Positions 1 through 6,338 of a DNA stretch of 7,936 bases are shown here, in pieces. The translations under genes and the position numbers were made by a program. The DNA comes from an uncultured Verrucomicrobiales bacterium (lineage in GTDB: Bacteria; Verrucomicrobiota; Verrucomicrobiia; Verrucomicrobiales; Akkermansiaceae). The notes under the pieces were generated by a model, which made no database searches, was not told the origin of the DNA, and was given only the letters and a program-made list of their open reading frames with translations. The stretch covers positions 1 to 7,936 of the forward strand of contig CALBVA010000155.1 in assembly GCA_937969125.1 (NCBI GenBank), read 5' to 3'. Each line of letters begins with the position of its first letter. The stretch's first letter is position 1.

Positions 1-95
1 TGGGCCGTAACCCCAAGACCGGTGAAGCAATGAAGATCGCGGCCTCCAAGTCCGTCGGCTTCAAGCCCTCCACCGTGCTCAAGAAGTCCCTCTAA
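1..95 (+). CDS. HU/IHF-family DNA-binding protein, C-terminal fragment
   Basis: Only the last 30 codons are in the window (frame beginning at base 3, stop TAA at 93-95); the gene begins before base 1. The translation opens GRNPKTGEAMKIAASKSVGF and ends in LKKSL. The GRNPxTGE segment followed by a K/P-rich stretch is the typical tail of the HU/IHF fold: the end of the DNA-bending beta arm followed by the terminal strand and helix. The family are small dimeric nucleoid proteins that bend DNA. The sequence shown cannot separate HU from IHF subunits. It converges on the minus-strand SDR gene and is closed by the terminator at 142-173. Confidence 0.85.
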   Translation, partial: GRNPKTGEAMKIAASKSVGFKPSTVLKKSL

Positions 96-141
96 TTACC
101 CCTGCCGGGTCCTTAGACTTCTTATAACACACAAATAGATC

Positions 142-173
142 AGCCCGGTGGTTCACCCCACCGGGCTTTTTTT
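142..173 (+). terminator. Intrinsic terminator of the HU-family gene
   Basis: A perfect 10-bp GC-rich stem, AGCCCGGTGG (142-151) against CCACCGGGCT (158-167), has a 6-nt loop and runs into seven T (167-173). It lies 46 bp after the HU-type stop codon. It is canonical for + transcription only: on the minus strand the hairpin is not followed by a U tract, so it is not an obvious terminator for the converging SDR gene. Confidence 0.93.
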
Positions 174-231
174 GTCCCAGCGGGGGAGTGAACAGTTCGC
201 TGTAGAACTATGCCTTGCAGGTCCTGGCGAC

Positions 232-252
232 GGTTCACGGTTCACGGTTCAC
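232..252. repeat. Three tandem copies of a 7-bp unit (GGTTCAC)
   Basis: GGTTCAC occurs three times without interruption (232-238, 239-245, 246-252). The array covers the last codons and the TGA stop (235-237) of the minus-strand SDR gene. The unit length is not a multiple of three, so gain or loss of a copy would change the C-terminus. Reading the minus strand with one copy removed gives an extension of roughly 25 residues. Confidence 0.9.
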
Positions 253-1068
253 TTCAAACCCCTTCAAAAACCGCTTCTGCAAGGGGGTGAGGAGAAAGGG
301 AAACCAGTGGGCGAGGAGCCAGTAGTAGCGGGCTTTGAAAGGAGGGTAGAAGATGTTCTTTTTTCCCCGGCAGAGGCCTTTGAGAATGACATCCGCGACC
401 ATGAGAGCGGAGCTTTGGCAGAGCGAGTGGGCGCGGGTGACTGTGGCTGGATCGCCGGTGACAATGCGTTTTCTCTGCAGCAGATCCGGGGGGAAATATC
501 CCGGAAGGGCCAGGGTGACACTGACTCCGTGGTGACTCGCTTCTGCCTGGAGGGAGCGATGGAGTCCGAGGATGAAGCCCTTCGAGGTGGCAAAGGGGGC
601 GGCACCGACTTCGCCGGTTTCGGCGATAATGGAACCCATATTCAGAATTTTCCCGCTGCCGCGTGCGACCATCGTGGGATAGATCAGCTCGATGGCATTG
701 ACGGTACCGGTAACATTCACCCCGAGAACTTCGTGCCAGTGTTTGACGCGAATGTCGGCGGCCTTTCCGATGACGGTGATGCCGGCTGCATTGATGAGTC
801 CATCGATCTTCCCCTCTTTCGCGATGATCTCATCGACGACCCGGATAAAGGCCAGTCGGTCGGTGATATCCAGAACGGTGGGGTGGACGGTTTCGGAGCA
901 GCCTTCGCTGAGAGATTGGAGGTCTTCGCCCTCGAGATCACAGGGATAGATTGTGGCACCGGATTTCCTGAGGGAGCGAGCCAGGGCCAGGCCGATGCCG
1001 GATCCCGCCCCAGTGATGAGGATGACTTCGCCAAGCAGAGAGGCTTTGGTTTTAGCGGGCGTTTTCAT
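235..1068 (-). CDS. Short-chain dehydrogenase/reductase-like protein with Tyr-to-Phe at the catalytic site
   Basis: A 277-aa Rossmann-fold protein of the SDR family. The cofactor motif TGAGSGIG is at residues 19-26. Asp44 after the second strand suggests preference for NAD(H). NAAG is at 93-96, with Asn118 and Ser146 in their usual places. The YxxxK motif reads FATSK (159-163): codon TTT (complement of 592-594) puts Phe where the catalytic Tyr should be. The usual PGxxxT segment is also altered (LPGYFPPDLL). The C-terminus is aromatic and basic (ARYYWLLAHWF), possibly membrane-associated. I chose ATG 1068, not the longer reading from 1263, because the added N-terminus is Pro/His-rich and lies antisense to no homology, and because ATG 1068 overlaps the upstream SDR stop as ATGA, which implies translational coupling. 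The substrate is unknown, and the protein may be catalytically impaired or a pseudo-enzyme. Confidence 0.85.
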   Translation of the reverse strand: MKTPAKTKASLLGEVILITGAGSGIGLALARSLRKSGATIYPCDLEGEDLQSLSEGCSETVHPTVLDITDRLAFIRVVDEIIAKEGKIDGLINAAGITVIGKAADIRVKHWHEVLGVNVTGTVNAIELIYPTMVARGSGKILNMGSIIAETGEVGAAPFATSKGFILGLHRSLQAEASHHGVSVTLALPGYFPPDLLQRKRIVTGDPATVTRAHSLCQSSALMVADVILKGLCRGKKNIFYPPFKARYYWLLAHWFPFLLTPLQKRFLKGFEVNREP

Positions 1069-1874
1069 TTTTCGACCCCGAGGGAGCGGAACATTTGCCC
1101 GAAGTATCGCCGGGAGGTTGAGGGAATGTGGCGGAAGATGAAGATGAGGAGGCGGATGCTGTTTGGCGTCACCACGAAGGTCTTTCCGCGTTCGATTTTC
1201 CGAACGATGGTGGTGGCCACGCGGCGAGGGCTGGAGATGGGGACCCGGAGGGAGAGGGCACACTGGCGAGTCTGCTGCCGGGTGACTCCGCGCAGGATGA
1301 AGTTTTCAAAGAGGGGAGTGTCCACAAAGCCAGGCGAGACGTAGTGGAGTCCCACGCCGCTTCGCTTCGCTTCCGGCAAGAGTGAGCGCCAAGCCGCATG
1401 AATCGCGGTCTTGGTGGCGCAGTAGGGTGTCGCCATGGGGTAGCCGGAGTTCACGCTGATGGATCCGAATAGTACGACGCGTCCCGTACTTCGGGCGATC
1501 ATTTCCGGGAAGACGGTGGCGAGGATATCGGCGGCGGTGAGAAGATTGACCCGGTAGATCTCCTCCCAGTCCCCGGCGGTGGTATTGTGGACTGCACCGA
1601 CGGACATGCGGACGGCGCAGTGATATACTTGATCGATCCGGATGTCCTGGGCGGCCAGTTCATCAAAGAAGCCAGGCCAGGCGTGCTCGCGGCGTAAGTC
1701 GATAGGGCGGACGGTGGCCTGGGCTCCGGTTTCGCGGAGGGCAGTGGCTACTTTTTCCAGCTCCGGAACGCGCCGTGCGAGAAGAAAGAAATGCCGCCCG
1801 GGACCGGCGAGGGTGAGGGCGATTTCCTTTCCGATGCCGGAGTTGGCACCTGTGATGACGATGACCTCTGCCAT
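1065..1874 (-). CDS. Short-chain dehydrogenase/reductase (SDR)
   Basis: A 269-aa classical-type SDR, an NAD(P)-dependent oxidoreductase of unknown substrate. TGANSGIG (8-15) is the dinucleotide-binding loop. The Arg pair after strand 2 (LLARR, 31-35) favours NADP(H). Asn110, Ser138, Tyr151 and Lys155 (YCATK) complete the catalytic set, and PGFVDTP (181-187) fits PGxxxT. The structural NNAG motif is degenerate (HCAV, 85-88). The C-terminal tail (about 225-260) is basic and hydrophobic, perhaps membrane-associating. It starts 27 bp after the response-regulator stop and overlaps the next SDR by 4 bp, so the three probably share a transcript. No convincing SD precedes the ATG. Confidence 0.9.
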   Translation of the reverse strand: MAEVIVITGANSGIGKEIALTLAGPGRHFFLLARRVPELEKVATALRETGAQATVRPIDLRREHAWPGFFDELAAQDIRIDQVYHCAVRMSVGAVHNTTAGDWEEIYRVNLLTAADILATVFPEMIARSTGRVVLFGSISVNSGYPMATPYCATKTAIHAAWRSLLPEAKRSGVGLHYVSPGFVDTPLFENFILRGVTRQQTRQCALSLRVPISSPRRVATTIVRKIERGKTFVVTPNSIRLLIFIFRHIPSTSRRYFGQMFRSLGVEK

Positions 1875-1901
1875 ACCGGTGAGGGGAGTGGGTGAGGAAA
1901 G

Positions 1902-3068
1902 CTAGAGTTGTCGCTTCCAGAAGGAGGCATTGGCAATGAGGTCTGAGGCGAGATGCCGCCAGGGATCTACCTGGATGCCGGGAGTCTGAATGGAGAGGCC
2001 CAGGCGTAGGGTTCCGGATTCTGCAGAGTCGCTGTTGATGGTTAATTGGCCTCCGTGGTGGTGCCAGTTTAGAATGGCGGCGGTGAGATTCAGGCAGGGT
2101 TGGGCATCCGAGATGGCGGTTGGTTGACTGGAGAAAAGGGGCCGCAGGGCGTGGCGGACGGGGAGGTCGGAAAGATGAAGTTCCGGACCGGTGGGCGAAT
2201 GGTGCAGGTGAATCTGATCAGTCGCAGAGAGGGTGGCGGCGAGCCCCTGGATGAGGCGGTCGACCAGGGGTCCGAGAACGGTGATGGGACCGGGTAGGGT
2301 CTGCTGCTTTCCTTCCCCGGCGTGCACGGTGAGGCGGGGCTGATTAGTAGAGAGGTAGTTGAAAATTTCATCGACGGGCAGGGTCTGGCGTGGATCGAGC
2401 TCGTCACCTTTAGTGACGTGGCCGGGGAGGGCGGCATTGGCGAGATCCAGAAACTGGCGGTGGTTCTGATAGACGGCTTCCCATTGTGCGGGGGCGGGGG
2501 GAGGGCCCTCATTTTGGCCAAGCTGGATGAGGGTGCCGATGGCAGGTGAGACATGGCGAAGGCCGGATTCCTTGAAAACTGCGAGGGCGGCAAGGGAGTG
2601 GACTCGCTCGATGGCGGCGAGGACTTCGACTCCGGCAACTTTTCGAGAGAGGAGGTCTTCTCGTTCCTTCTCGAGAAGGTAAACTTCCATGGCGCGCATC
2701 AGGGTGACTTCGAGTTCTGCGACGTCCCAGGGCTTGGTGATGTAGCGGTAGATGCCTCCGTTATTCACGGCATCGACAGCGGAATCGACGTCGGCATAGG
2801 CGGTGGAGAGGATGCGTTTGACAGAGGGCTTGAGGTGGGAGGCCTTGAGGAGAAACTCGGTGCCGGTCTCATTGGGCATGCGCTGGTCCGTGACGATGAC
2901 GCCAATGTCGCGGTGCTTCTCCCGAAAGATTTCCATCCCTTGCAGTCCGTCATTGGCGGTGAGGATACGGAAGCGATTGGAGAAGAGGCGCTTGAAGTGT
3001 TTGCAGGTTTTCTCTTCGTCATCGACGAAGAGAATGGCTGGGAGTTCTTCTGGGGTTTGGGAGAGCAT
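1902..3068 (-). CDS. Response regulator with a degenerate histidine-kinase-like C-terminal half
   Basis: 388 aa. The receiver domain occupies about residues 10-130: acidic pair Asp16-Asp17, phospho-acceptor Asp61 in VTDQRMP, switch Ser88/Thr89 (ILSTAYA), and Lys112 in YITKPWD, a sequence style common in regulators that act with multi-domain kinases. There is no HTH, GGDEF, EAL or HD-GYP motif. Residues 150-185 (HSLAAL..RHVSPAIGTLIQL) faintly resemble an H-box helix. Residues about 262-360 follow the order of a HATPase_c domain (helix like the N-box, strand ending LHLSD, then LNLTAAILNWHHHGGQLTI and GTLRLGLSI), but the N-box Asn, DxGxG and GxGLGL residues are missing. I infer a receiver fused to an inactive ATPase fold, perhaps a protein-interaction output. 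It lies 106 bp downstream of the hybrid kinase, its likely phosphodonor. No clear SD is seen. Confidence 0.88.
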   Translation of the reverse strand: MLSQTPEELPAILFVDDEEKTCKHFKRLFSNRFRILTANDGLQGMEIFREKHRDIGVIVTDQRMPNETGTEFLLKASHLKPSVKRILSTAYADVDSAVDAVNNGGIYRYITKPWDVAELEVTLMRAMEVYLLEKEREDLLSRKVAGVEVLAAIERVHSLAALAVFKESGLRHVSPAIGTLIQLGQNEGPPPAPAQWEAVYQNHRQFLDLANAALPGHVTKGDELDPRQTLPVDEIFNYLSTNQPRLTVHAGEGKQQTLPGPITVLGPLVDRLIQGLAATLSATDQIHLHHSPTGPELHLSDLPVRHALRPLFSSQPTAISDAQPCLNLTAAILNWHHHGGQLTINSDSAESGTLRLGLSIQTPGIQVDPWRHLASDLIANASFWKRQL

Positions 3069-3142
3069 GGTTTTGGGAGTAGGAGAGGTGAGGCTCCGGG
3101 TTTATCAATCAATTATCTGGTCGATGTGCTTTGATTCATCAA

Positions 3143-3158
3143 TTTTTTTTTGGGGGGG
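3143..3158. repeat. T9G7 homopolymer tract between kinase and regulator genes
   Basis: Nine T (3143-3151) run directly into seven G (3152-3158) in the 106-bp gap between the hybrid kinase and the response regulator. On the coding strand this reads C7A9. Such tracts are slippage-prone. It lies in the untranslated spacer, about 75 bp upstream of the regulator ATG, so variation would alter spacing or RNA structure, not a reading frame. Confidence 0.85.
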
Positions 3159-3174
3159 AGATGCGGGTCGTAAA

Positions 3175-5910
3175 TCAGATATCTGCAGAGGGCGAGCACG
3201 GAAGTTGAATTTCAAAGGTGGTGCCTTGGTCCGGAGTGGAGGTGAGCTGGATGATGCCCTGGTGATCTTGGATGATTTTCATGGTGAGGCTGAGGCCGAG
3301 GCCCATTCCGATGCCCACATCTTTCGTGGTGAAGAAGGGATCAAAGATTTTTCTGCGAATTTCGTCCGGAATCCCGTGACCATTATCACTGAGAAGAATG
3401 CAGATGGTGTTTTCCTTAATGAGGGATGACTTGATGGAGATCTGGGGATCAGTCTGATCGGAGGTGGCGTGGACAGCGTTCTTGATGAGGTTGACGAAGA
3501 CCTGGCAGAGTTGGTTGTCATTGCCCTGGACGAGGTGGTCCTCTGAGATCTGGAGTTCGAGGGAGATCTCGCCCAGTTCGGGTGCGAGGAAGCGGCGGGC
3601 ATTTTCAATGACTTTATGGAGGCGGATGGGGGACTTCACCACTTCACCACCCCGGGTGAGGGCACGGAGGTCGGTGATGATATTGATGACACGAGTGAGG
3701 GCCTCGGAGAGGTCGCCAAGGGTTTCTTCATAGTCCTCAACTTCCGTTTTGGGAAGGTGGGTGCGGAAGGTTTTGAGGATGTGGAGGGCGGTGTTGGCGT
3801 AGTTCAGAGGGTTGTTAATCTCGTGAACGATACCGGCGCTCATTTCACCGAGGGAGGAGAGCTTTTCCGAGCGGACGAGTTCTTCTTCTTTCTCACGAAG
3901 CTGGACGAGGGCCTGACTGAGGTTCTGGTTGCTGGATTTGAGGTCGGTTTGGTATTCTTGGCTGAGTAGGAGGTTCTGGACACGGGCCAGAAGTTCGCTG
4001 GAGTAGAAGGGCTTTGTGAGGAAGTCATTGACCCCGGCCTCAAGCGCGGCGAGGCGGGGAGCATCACCGCCATGGGCGGTGACGAGGATGATGGGGATAC
4101 GCTCGGTGGCAGGCTGGGAGCGGAGGATCCGGCAGACCTCAATGCCATCCAGTTCCGGCATCATGTAGTCCAGAATGATGAGGTGGGGCAGGTGCTCACG
4201 GGCTAGCTCCAGCCCTTCGCGACCATCGGCGGCTTCATGGACGAGGTGGCCGGTGAGGAAGGAGCTAAGGTATGAGCGCATGCTGGCCTCGTCATCGACA
4301 ACGAGGATGCGGAATTTTTTAGCAGAGGTGGATTGGAATGAGGGGGAGAAGGGCGAGGTCTGAGGGTCGGGGGTATGCTCTCGGATACCGTGAGAGAGGG
4401 TGCCGTCCTGAAGAAAATCGAATGAATCGCCGAGTGGGGCGAGGGGCCCCGAGTTTTCAAGTCCGGGCTGGGGAGGGGAAATAGGGAGCGCGAGGGTGAA
4501 GGTGGTGCCTTCATCCGGAGCGGAGATGACGTAAAGCTGCCCCTCCATGCTCTCGGCCAGATTTTTGGCAAGAGCCAGGCCGATGCCTGCGCCGCGGGAT
4601 TTTCGTTTGGTGGAGGAGTCCGCCTGCCAGAAGCGCTCGAAGATGTGGGGGAGTTCATCCTCGCTGAGACCGATTCCGTTGTCGGCGACGATGATGTTCA
4701 GGTTCCGGTCATCCTCGCGAAGTTTCAGGGTGACCTTCCCACCATCCGGGGTGAACTTCAGGGCATTGATGGCCAGATTGAGGAGAATTTTTTCCAGGCG
4801 GTCGCGGTCGAGTGCCTGGACGGAGTGCTCAGGGAGGTAGGCATTGACGGTGAAGGTGATTTTCTTCGTTTCGGCCATCGCGGCGAGGCTGCGGCGGATT
4901 CCTTCTGAGAATTCCGGGAGGTCGACGTTTTCGAGCCTAACAGGGAGGTCACCGGTCTCAAGGCGGGCGAGTTCAAGGAGGTCATTGATGAGCCGGAGGA
5001 GGCGGAAGCCATTTTCGGAGAGGGTCTCGATGTGGCTGCGGGCCTGGGGAAGATCTTTGAGGGCGGGAAGGGAGGTGAGCTGCTCAATCGGACCTAGGAT
5101 GAGGGTGAGGGGGGTGCGGAGTTCGTGGGAGACATTGGCGAAGAAGCGGTTTTTTGCTTCGTCGAGGGCCTGGAGCTCGGCGTTGTTTGTTTGGAGGGTG
5201 AGGCGATTAGCCTCGAGTTCTTCCCGGAGATAGAACTCGCGTTGACGGAGGTTGTAGTAAAAGAGGCATCCGGAGGAGGTGAAGATGGCAGTGACGAAGA
5301 GGAAGTAGAGCTTGATGATGAGGTCTCCGGTCGGGCCGCCGAGATTCAAGAAGACGAGGGTATAGATCGCAATGACGACGGTGGAGTAGAGAAGACTATC
5401 GATGAACCTCCATCGGATGACGATGGCGGCAGCGACCATGACGAGGCTAAGGCCCTGCTGATAGGGAGAGAGAGGGTCATTGCCATGATAAATCATCCAG
5501 ATCAGCATCATCGAGAGGATGGCTGCGACCAGGTGGCTGCAGAGGAGGAGTTTGGCGGGGGTGGGATTCCGGAGCGGGATTAGAAAAAGGCCGACGGCAA
5601 TGGTTGCTGCGAGGCGCACCCAGAGAAAGAGAGTGAAGTGCTGTGGATAGATCCAGTAATCGAGAATGAGGCCAAGAGGAACAAGGAAGATGGCCATCTG
5701 GATGGCGCGCGCGCAGTTAAAGGCACGGACTTGCAGCTCCGCTTTCTCGAAGGCATCCTTCGAGCGGCGAAGTGGGCGGAATTTTTCGGGGGAGGACGAT
5801 GGGGGAGCGGTAGGCAAGGATTTGAGCTTACTGGAAGTCTGTTTTAAGAAAAGTTCGTCTTTCAGGAAAGATTTGTTATAGCAAAGTGTAATAACAAAAT
5901 TACGTTTCAT
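3175..5910 (-). CDS. Membrane hybrid sensor: histidine kinase - receiver - second histidine kinase
   Basis: 911 aa. The N-terminal part has about six hydrophobic segments (roughly 71-88, 95-112, 120-141, 154-167, 172-190, 198-218), then a short coiled-coil linker (225-252). Kinase 1: H-box SHELRTP with His262, N-box Asn378/Asn382, DNGIG 410-414 and GAGIGLAL 440-447. A Ser/Pro-rich linker (480-530) leads to a complete receiver: Asp539/540, Asp581 (LDYMMPELDG), Thr611, Lys633 (TKPF). After a coiled coil (655-685) comes kinase 2, of NtrB-like style: VHEINNP with His696, N-box Asn811, DNGHG 842-846 and GMGLGLSL 868-875. Both kinases look intact. The separate response regulator downstream is the likely partner. 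The signal sensed is unknown; there is no periplasmic sensor domain, so the membrane region itself may sense. The start is uncertain: ATG 5910 interlocks with the divergent AraC-type start, has only a crowded AAGGA before it, and its first codons contain an inverted repeat and a possible promoter. Confidence 0.93.
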   Translation of the reverse strand: MKRNFVITLCYNKSFLKDELFLKQTSSKLKSLPTAPPSSSPEKFRPLRRSKDAFEKAELQVRAFNCARAIQMAIFLVPLGLILDYWIYPQHFTLFLWVRLAATIAVGLFLIPLRNPTPAKLLLCSHLVAAILSMMLIWMIYHGNDPLSPYQQGLSLVMVAAAIVIRWRFIDSLLYSTVVIAIYTLVFLNLGGPTGDLIIKLYFLFVTAIFTSSGCLFYYNLRQREFYLREELEANRLTLQTNNAELQALDEAKNRFFANVSHELRTPLTLILGPIEQLTSLPALKDLPQARSHIETLSENGFRLLRLINDLLELARLETGDLPVRLENVDLPEFSEGIRRSLAAMAETKKITFTVNAYLPEHSVQALDRDRLEKILLNLAINALKFTPDGGKVTLKLREDDRNLNIIVADNGIGLSEDELPHIFERFWQADSSTKRKSRGAGIGLALAKNLAESMEGQLYVISAPDEGTTFTLALPISPPQPGLENSGPLAPLGDSFDFLQDGTLSHGIREHTPDPQTSPFSPSFQSTSAKKFRILVVDDEASMRSYLSSFLTGHLVHEAADGREGLELAREHLPHLIILDYMMPELDGIEVCRILRSQPATERIPIILVTAHGGDAPRLAALEAGVNDFLTKPFYSSELLARVQNLLLSQEYQTDLKSSNQNLSQALVQLREKEEELVRSEKLSSLGEMSAGIVHEINNPLNYANTALHILKTFRTHLPKTEVEDYEETLGDLSEALTRVINIITDLRALTRGGEVVKSPIRLHKVIENARRFLAPELGEISLELQISEDHLVQGNDNQLCQVFVNLIKNAVHATSDQTDPQISIKSSLIKENTICILLSDNGHGIPDEIRRKIFDPFFTTKDVGIGMGLGLSLTMKIIQDHQGIIQLTSTPDQGTTFEIQLPCSPSADI
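5872..5898. promoter_or_regulatory. Inverted repeat (operator candidate) at the divergent kinase / AraC-type junction
   Basis: TTTGTTAT (5872-5879) and ATAACAAA (5891-5898) form perfect 8-bp inverted arms with an 11-bp spacer, a centre-to-centre distance of 19 bp. The surrounding 50 bp are much more AT-rich than the genes. On the minus strand the left arm contains TGCTATAAC (5883 to 5875), an extended -10-like sequence. This would place a transcript start near 5868 and favour a kinase start codon downstream of the annotated ATG. The site lies 11 bp before the AraC-type ATG. Autoregulation by that protein is an inference. Confidence 0.5.
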
Positions 5911-6292
5911 GTCCTTACAAGCTTCCCCAAAGAAAAATCCACTCTCCCGGCAGGGTGAAAGAATCTACGATAGTTCAGGACGGGATATCATTGATCTCGC
6001 GGAGAGGGAGAGCTTCAACGTGTCAAAGGTGGCAGCGACCCTGGGCCTGACGGTTCGCGAATTTGAGGGAGCATTGGAAAGATGCGTGGGCATTCGGCCT
6101 AAGGAGCTTTTCAGAAATCATCGGGCGGTGATGGCACGGCGGATGATCCAGGAGGGCGATGACTTGAAGCAAATTGCTGAGAAGTTAGGATTCAGACACT
6201 ACTCACATTTTGCGATGGAGGTGAAAGGATTTTATGGAATCCCTCCGGTCCAGCTTCAGACGATCGTGAGGGAGCGATGTCAGGAGGCTTAG
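5909..6292 (+). CDS. Stand-alone AraC-type helix-turn-helix DNA-binding protein
   Basis: 127 aa, consisting almost only of the two-HTH AraC/XylS DNA-binding domain. The first HTH lies at about residues 38-60 (VSKVAATLGLTVREFEGALE), followed by GIRPKELFRNHRAVMARRMI. The second is at about 86-107 (LKQIAEKLGFRHYSHFAMEV), with the usual GIPPVQLQ tail at 110-117. No ligand-binding or dimerisation domain is present; only about 25 residues precede the domain. It is probably a transcription regulator. Its ATG shares the CATG palindrome with the divergent kinase start and has no SD, so leaderless translation or a different kinase start is likely. The next gene begins 46 bp after its stop, with a promoter-like sequence between. 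Its targets are unknown; the adjacent inverted repeat is the obvious candidate. Confidence 0.85.
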   Translation: MSLQASPKKNPLSRQGERIYDSSGRDIIDLAERESFNVSKVAATLGLTVREFEGALERCVGIRPKELFRNHRAVMARRMIQEGDDLKQIAEKLGFRHYSHFAMEVKGFYGIPPVQLQTIVRERCQEA

Positions 6293-6309
6293 TTCATTTT
6301 GAATTGAAC
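6292..6309 (+). promoter_or_regulatory. 18-bp imperfect palindrome, copy 1 (operator candidate)
   Basis: GTTCATTTTGAATTGAAC; 14 of 18 positions are symmetric, with perfect outer arms GTTCA/TGAAC. An identical 18-mer recurs at 7395-7412. Copy 1 begins on the last base of the AraC-type stop codon and its 3' end (TTGAAC, 6304-6309) coincides with a -35-like hexamer of the gbsR-like gene. Its length and symmetry suit a dimeric winged-helix repressor such as the adjacent GbsR-type protein (inference). Confidence 0.7.
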
Positions 6310-6332
6310 CTTGTTTCGGCTCTGCCTACAAA
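6304..6332 (+). promoter_or_regulatory. Predicted promoter of the gbsR-rfaH-like operon
   Basis: TTGAAC (6304-6309), a 17-bp spacer and TACAAA (6327-6332). Each hexamer matches the sigma-70 consensus at four positions, and the spacing is ideal. The expected transcription start, about 7 bp after the -10, falls at the ATG at 6339, so the mRNA would be leaderless, in keeping with the absence of an SD. The -35 is inside the 18-bp palindrome. Confidence 0.5.
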
Positions 6333-6338
6333 GTTGGC

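Noticed and set aside
1069..1263. Longer N-terminus for the Phe-type SDR (start at 1263)
   Set aside because: The 65 added residues are Pro/His/Arg-rich, unlike any SDR, and lie out of frame inside the upstream SDR. The ATGA junction at 1065-1068 marks the real start.
148..1344. 398-aa open frame on the + strand
   Set aside because: It lies antisense to two well-supported SDR genes, begins inside the terminator hairpin, and its translation shows no domain motifs. It is a product of high GC and codon bias.
3131..3151. Hairpin TTGAT-TC-ATCAA followed by T9 as a terminator
   Set aside because: The stem is only 5 bp, AT-rich with a 2-nt loop, and the T tract is on the + strand where no gene needs termination.
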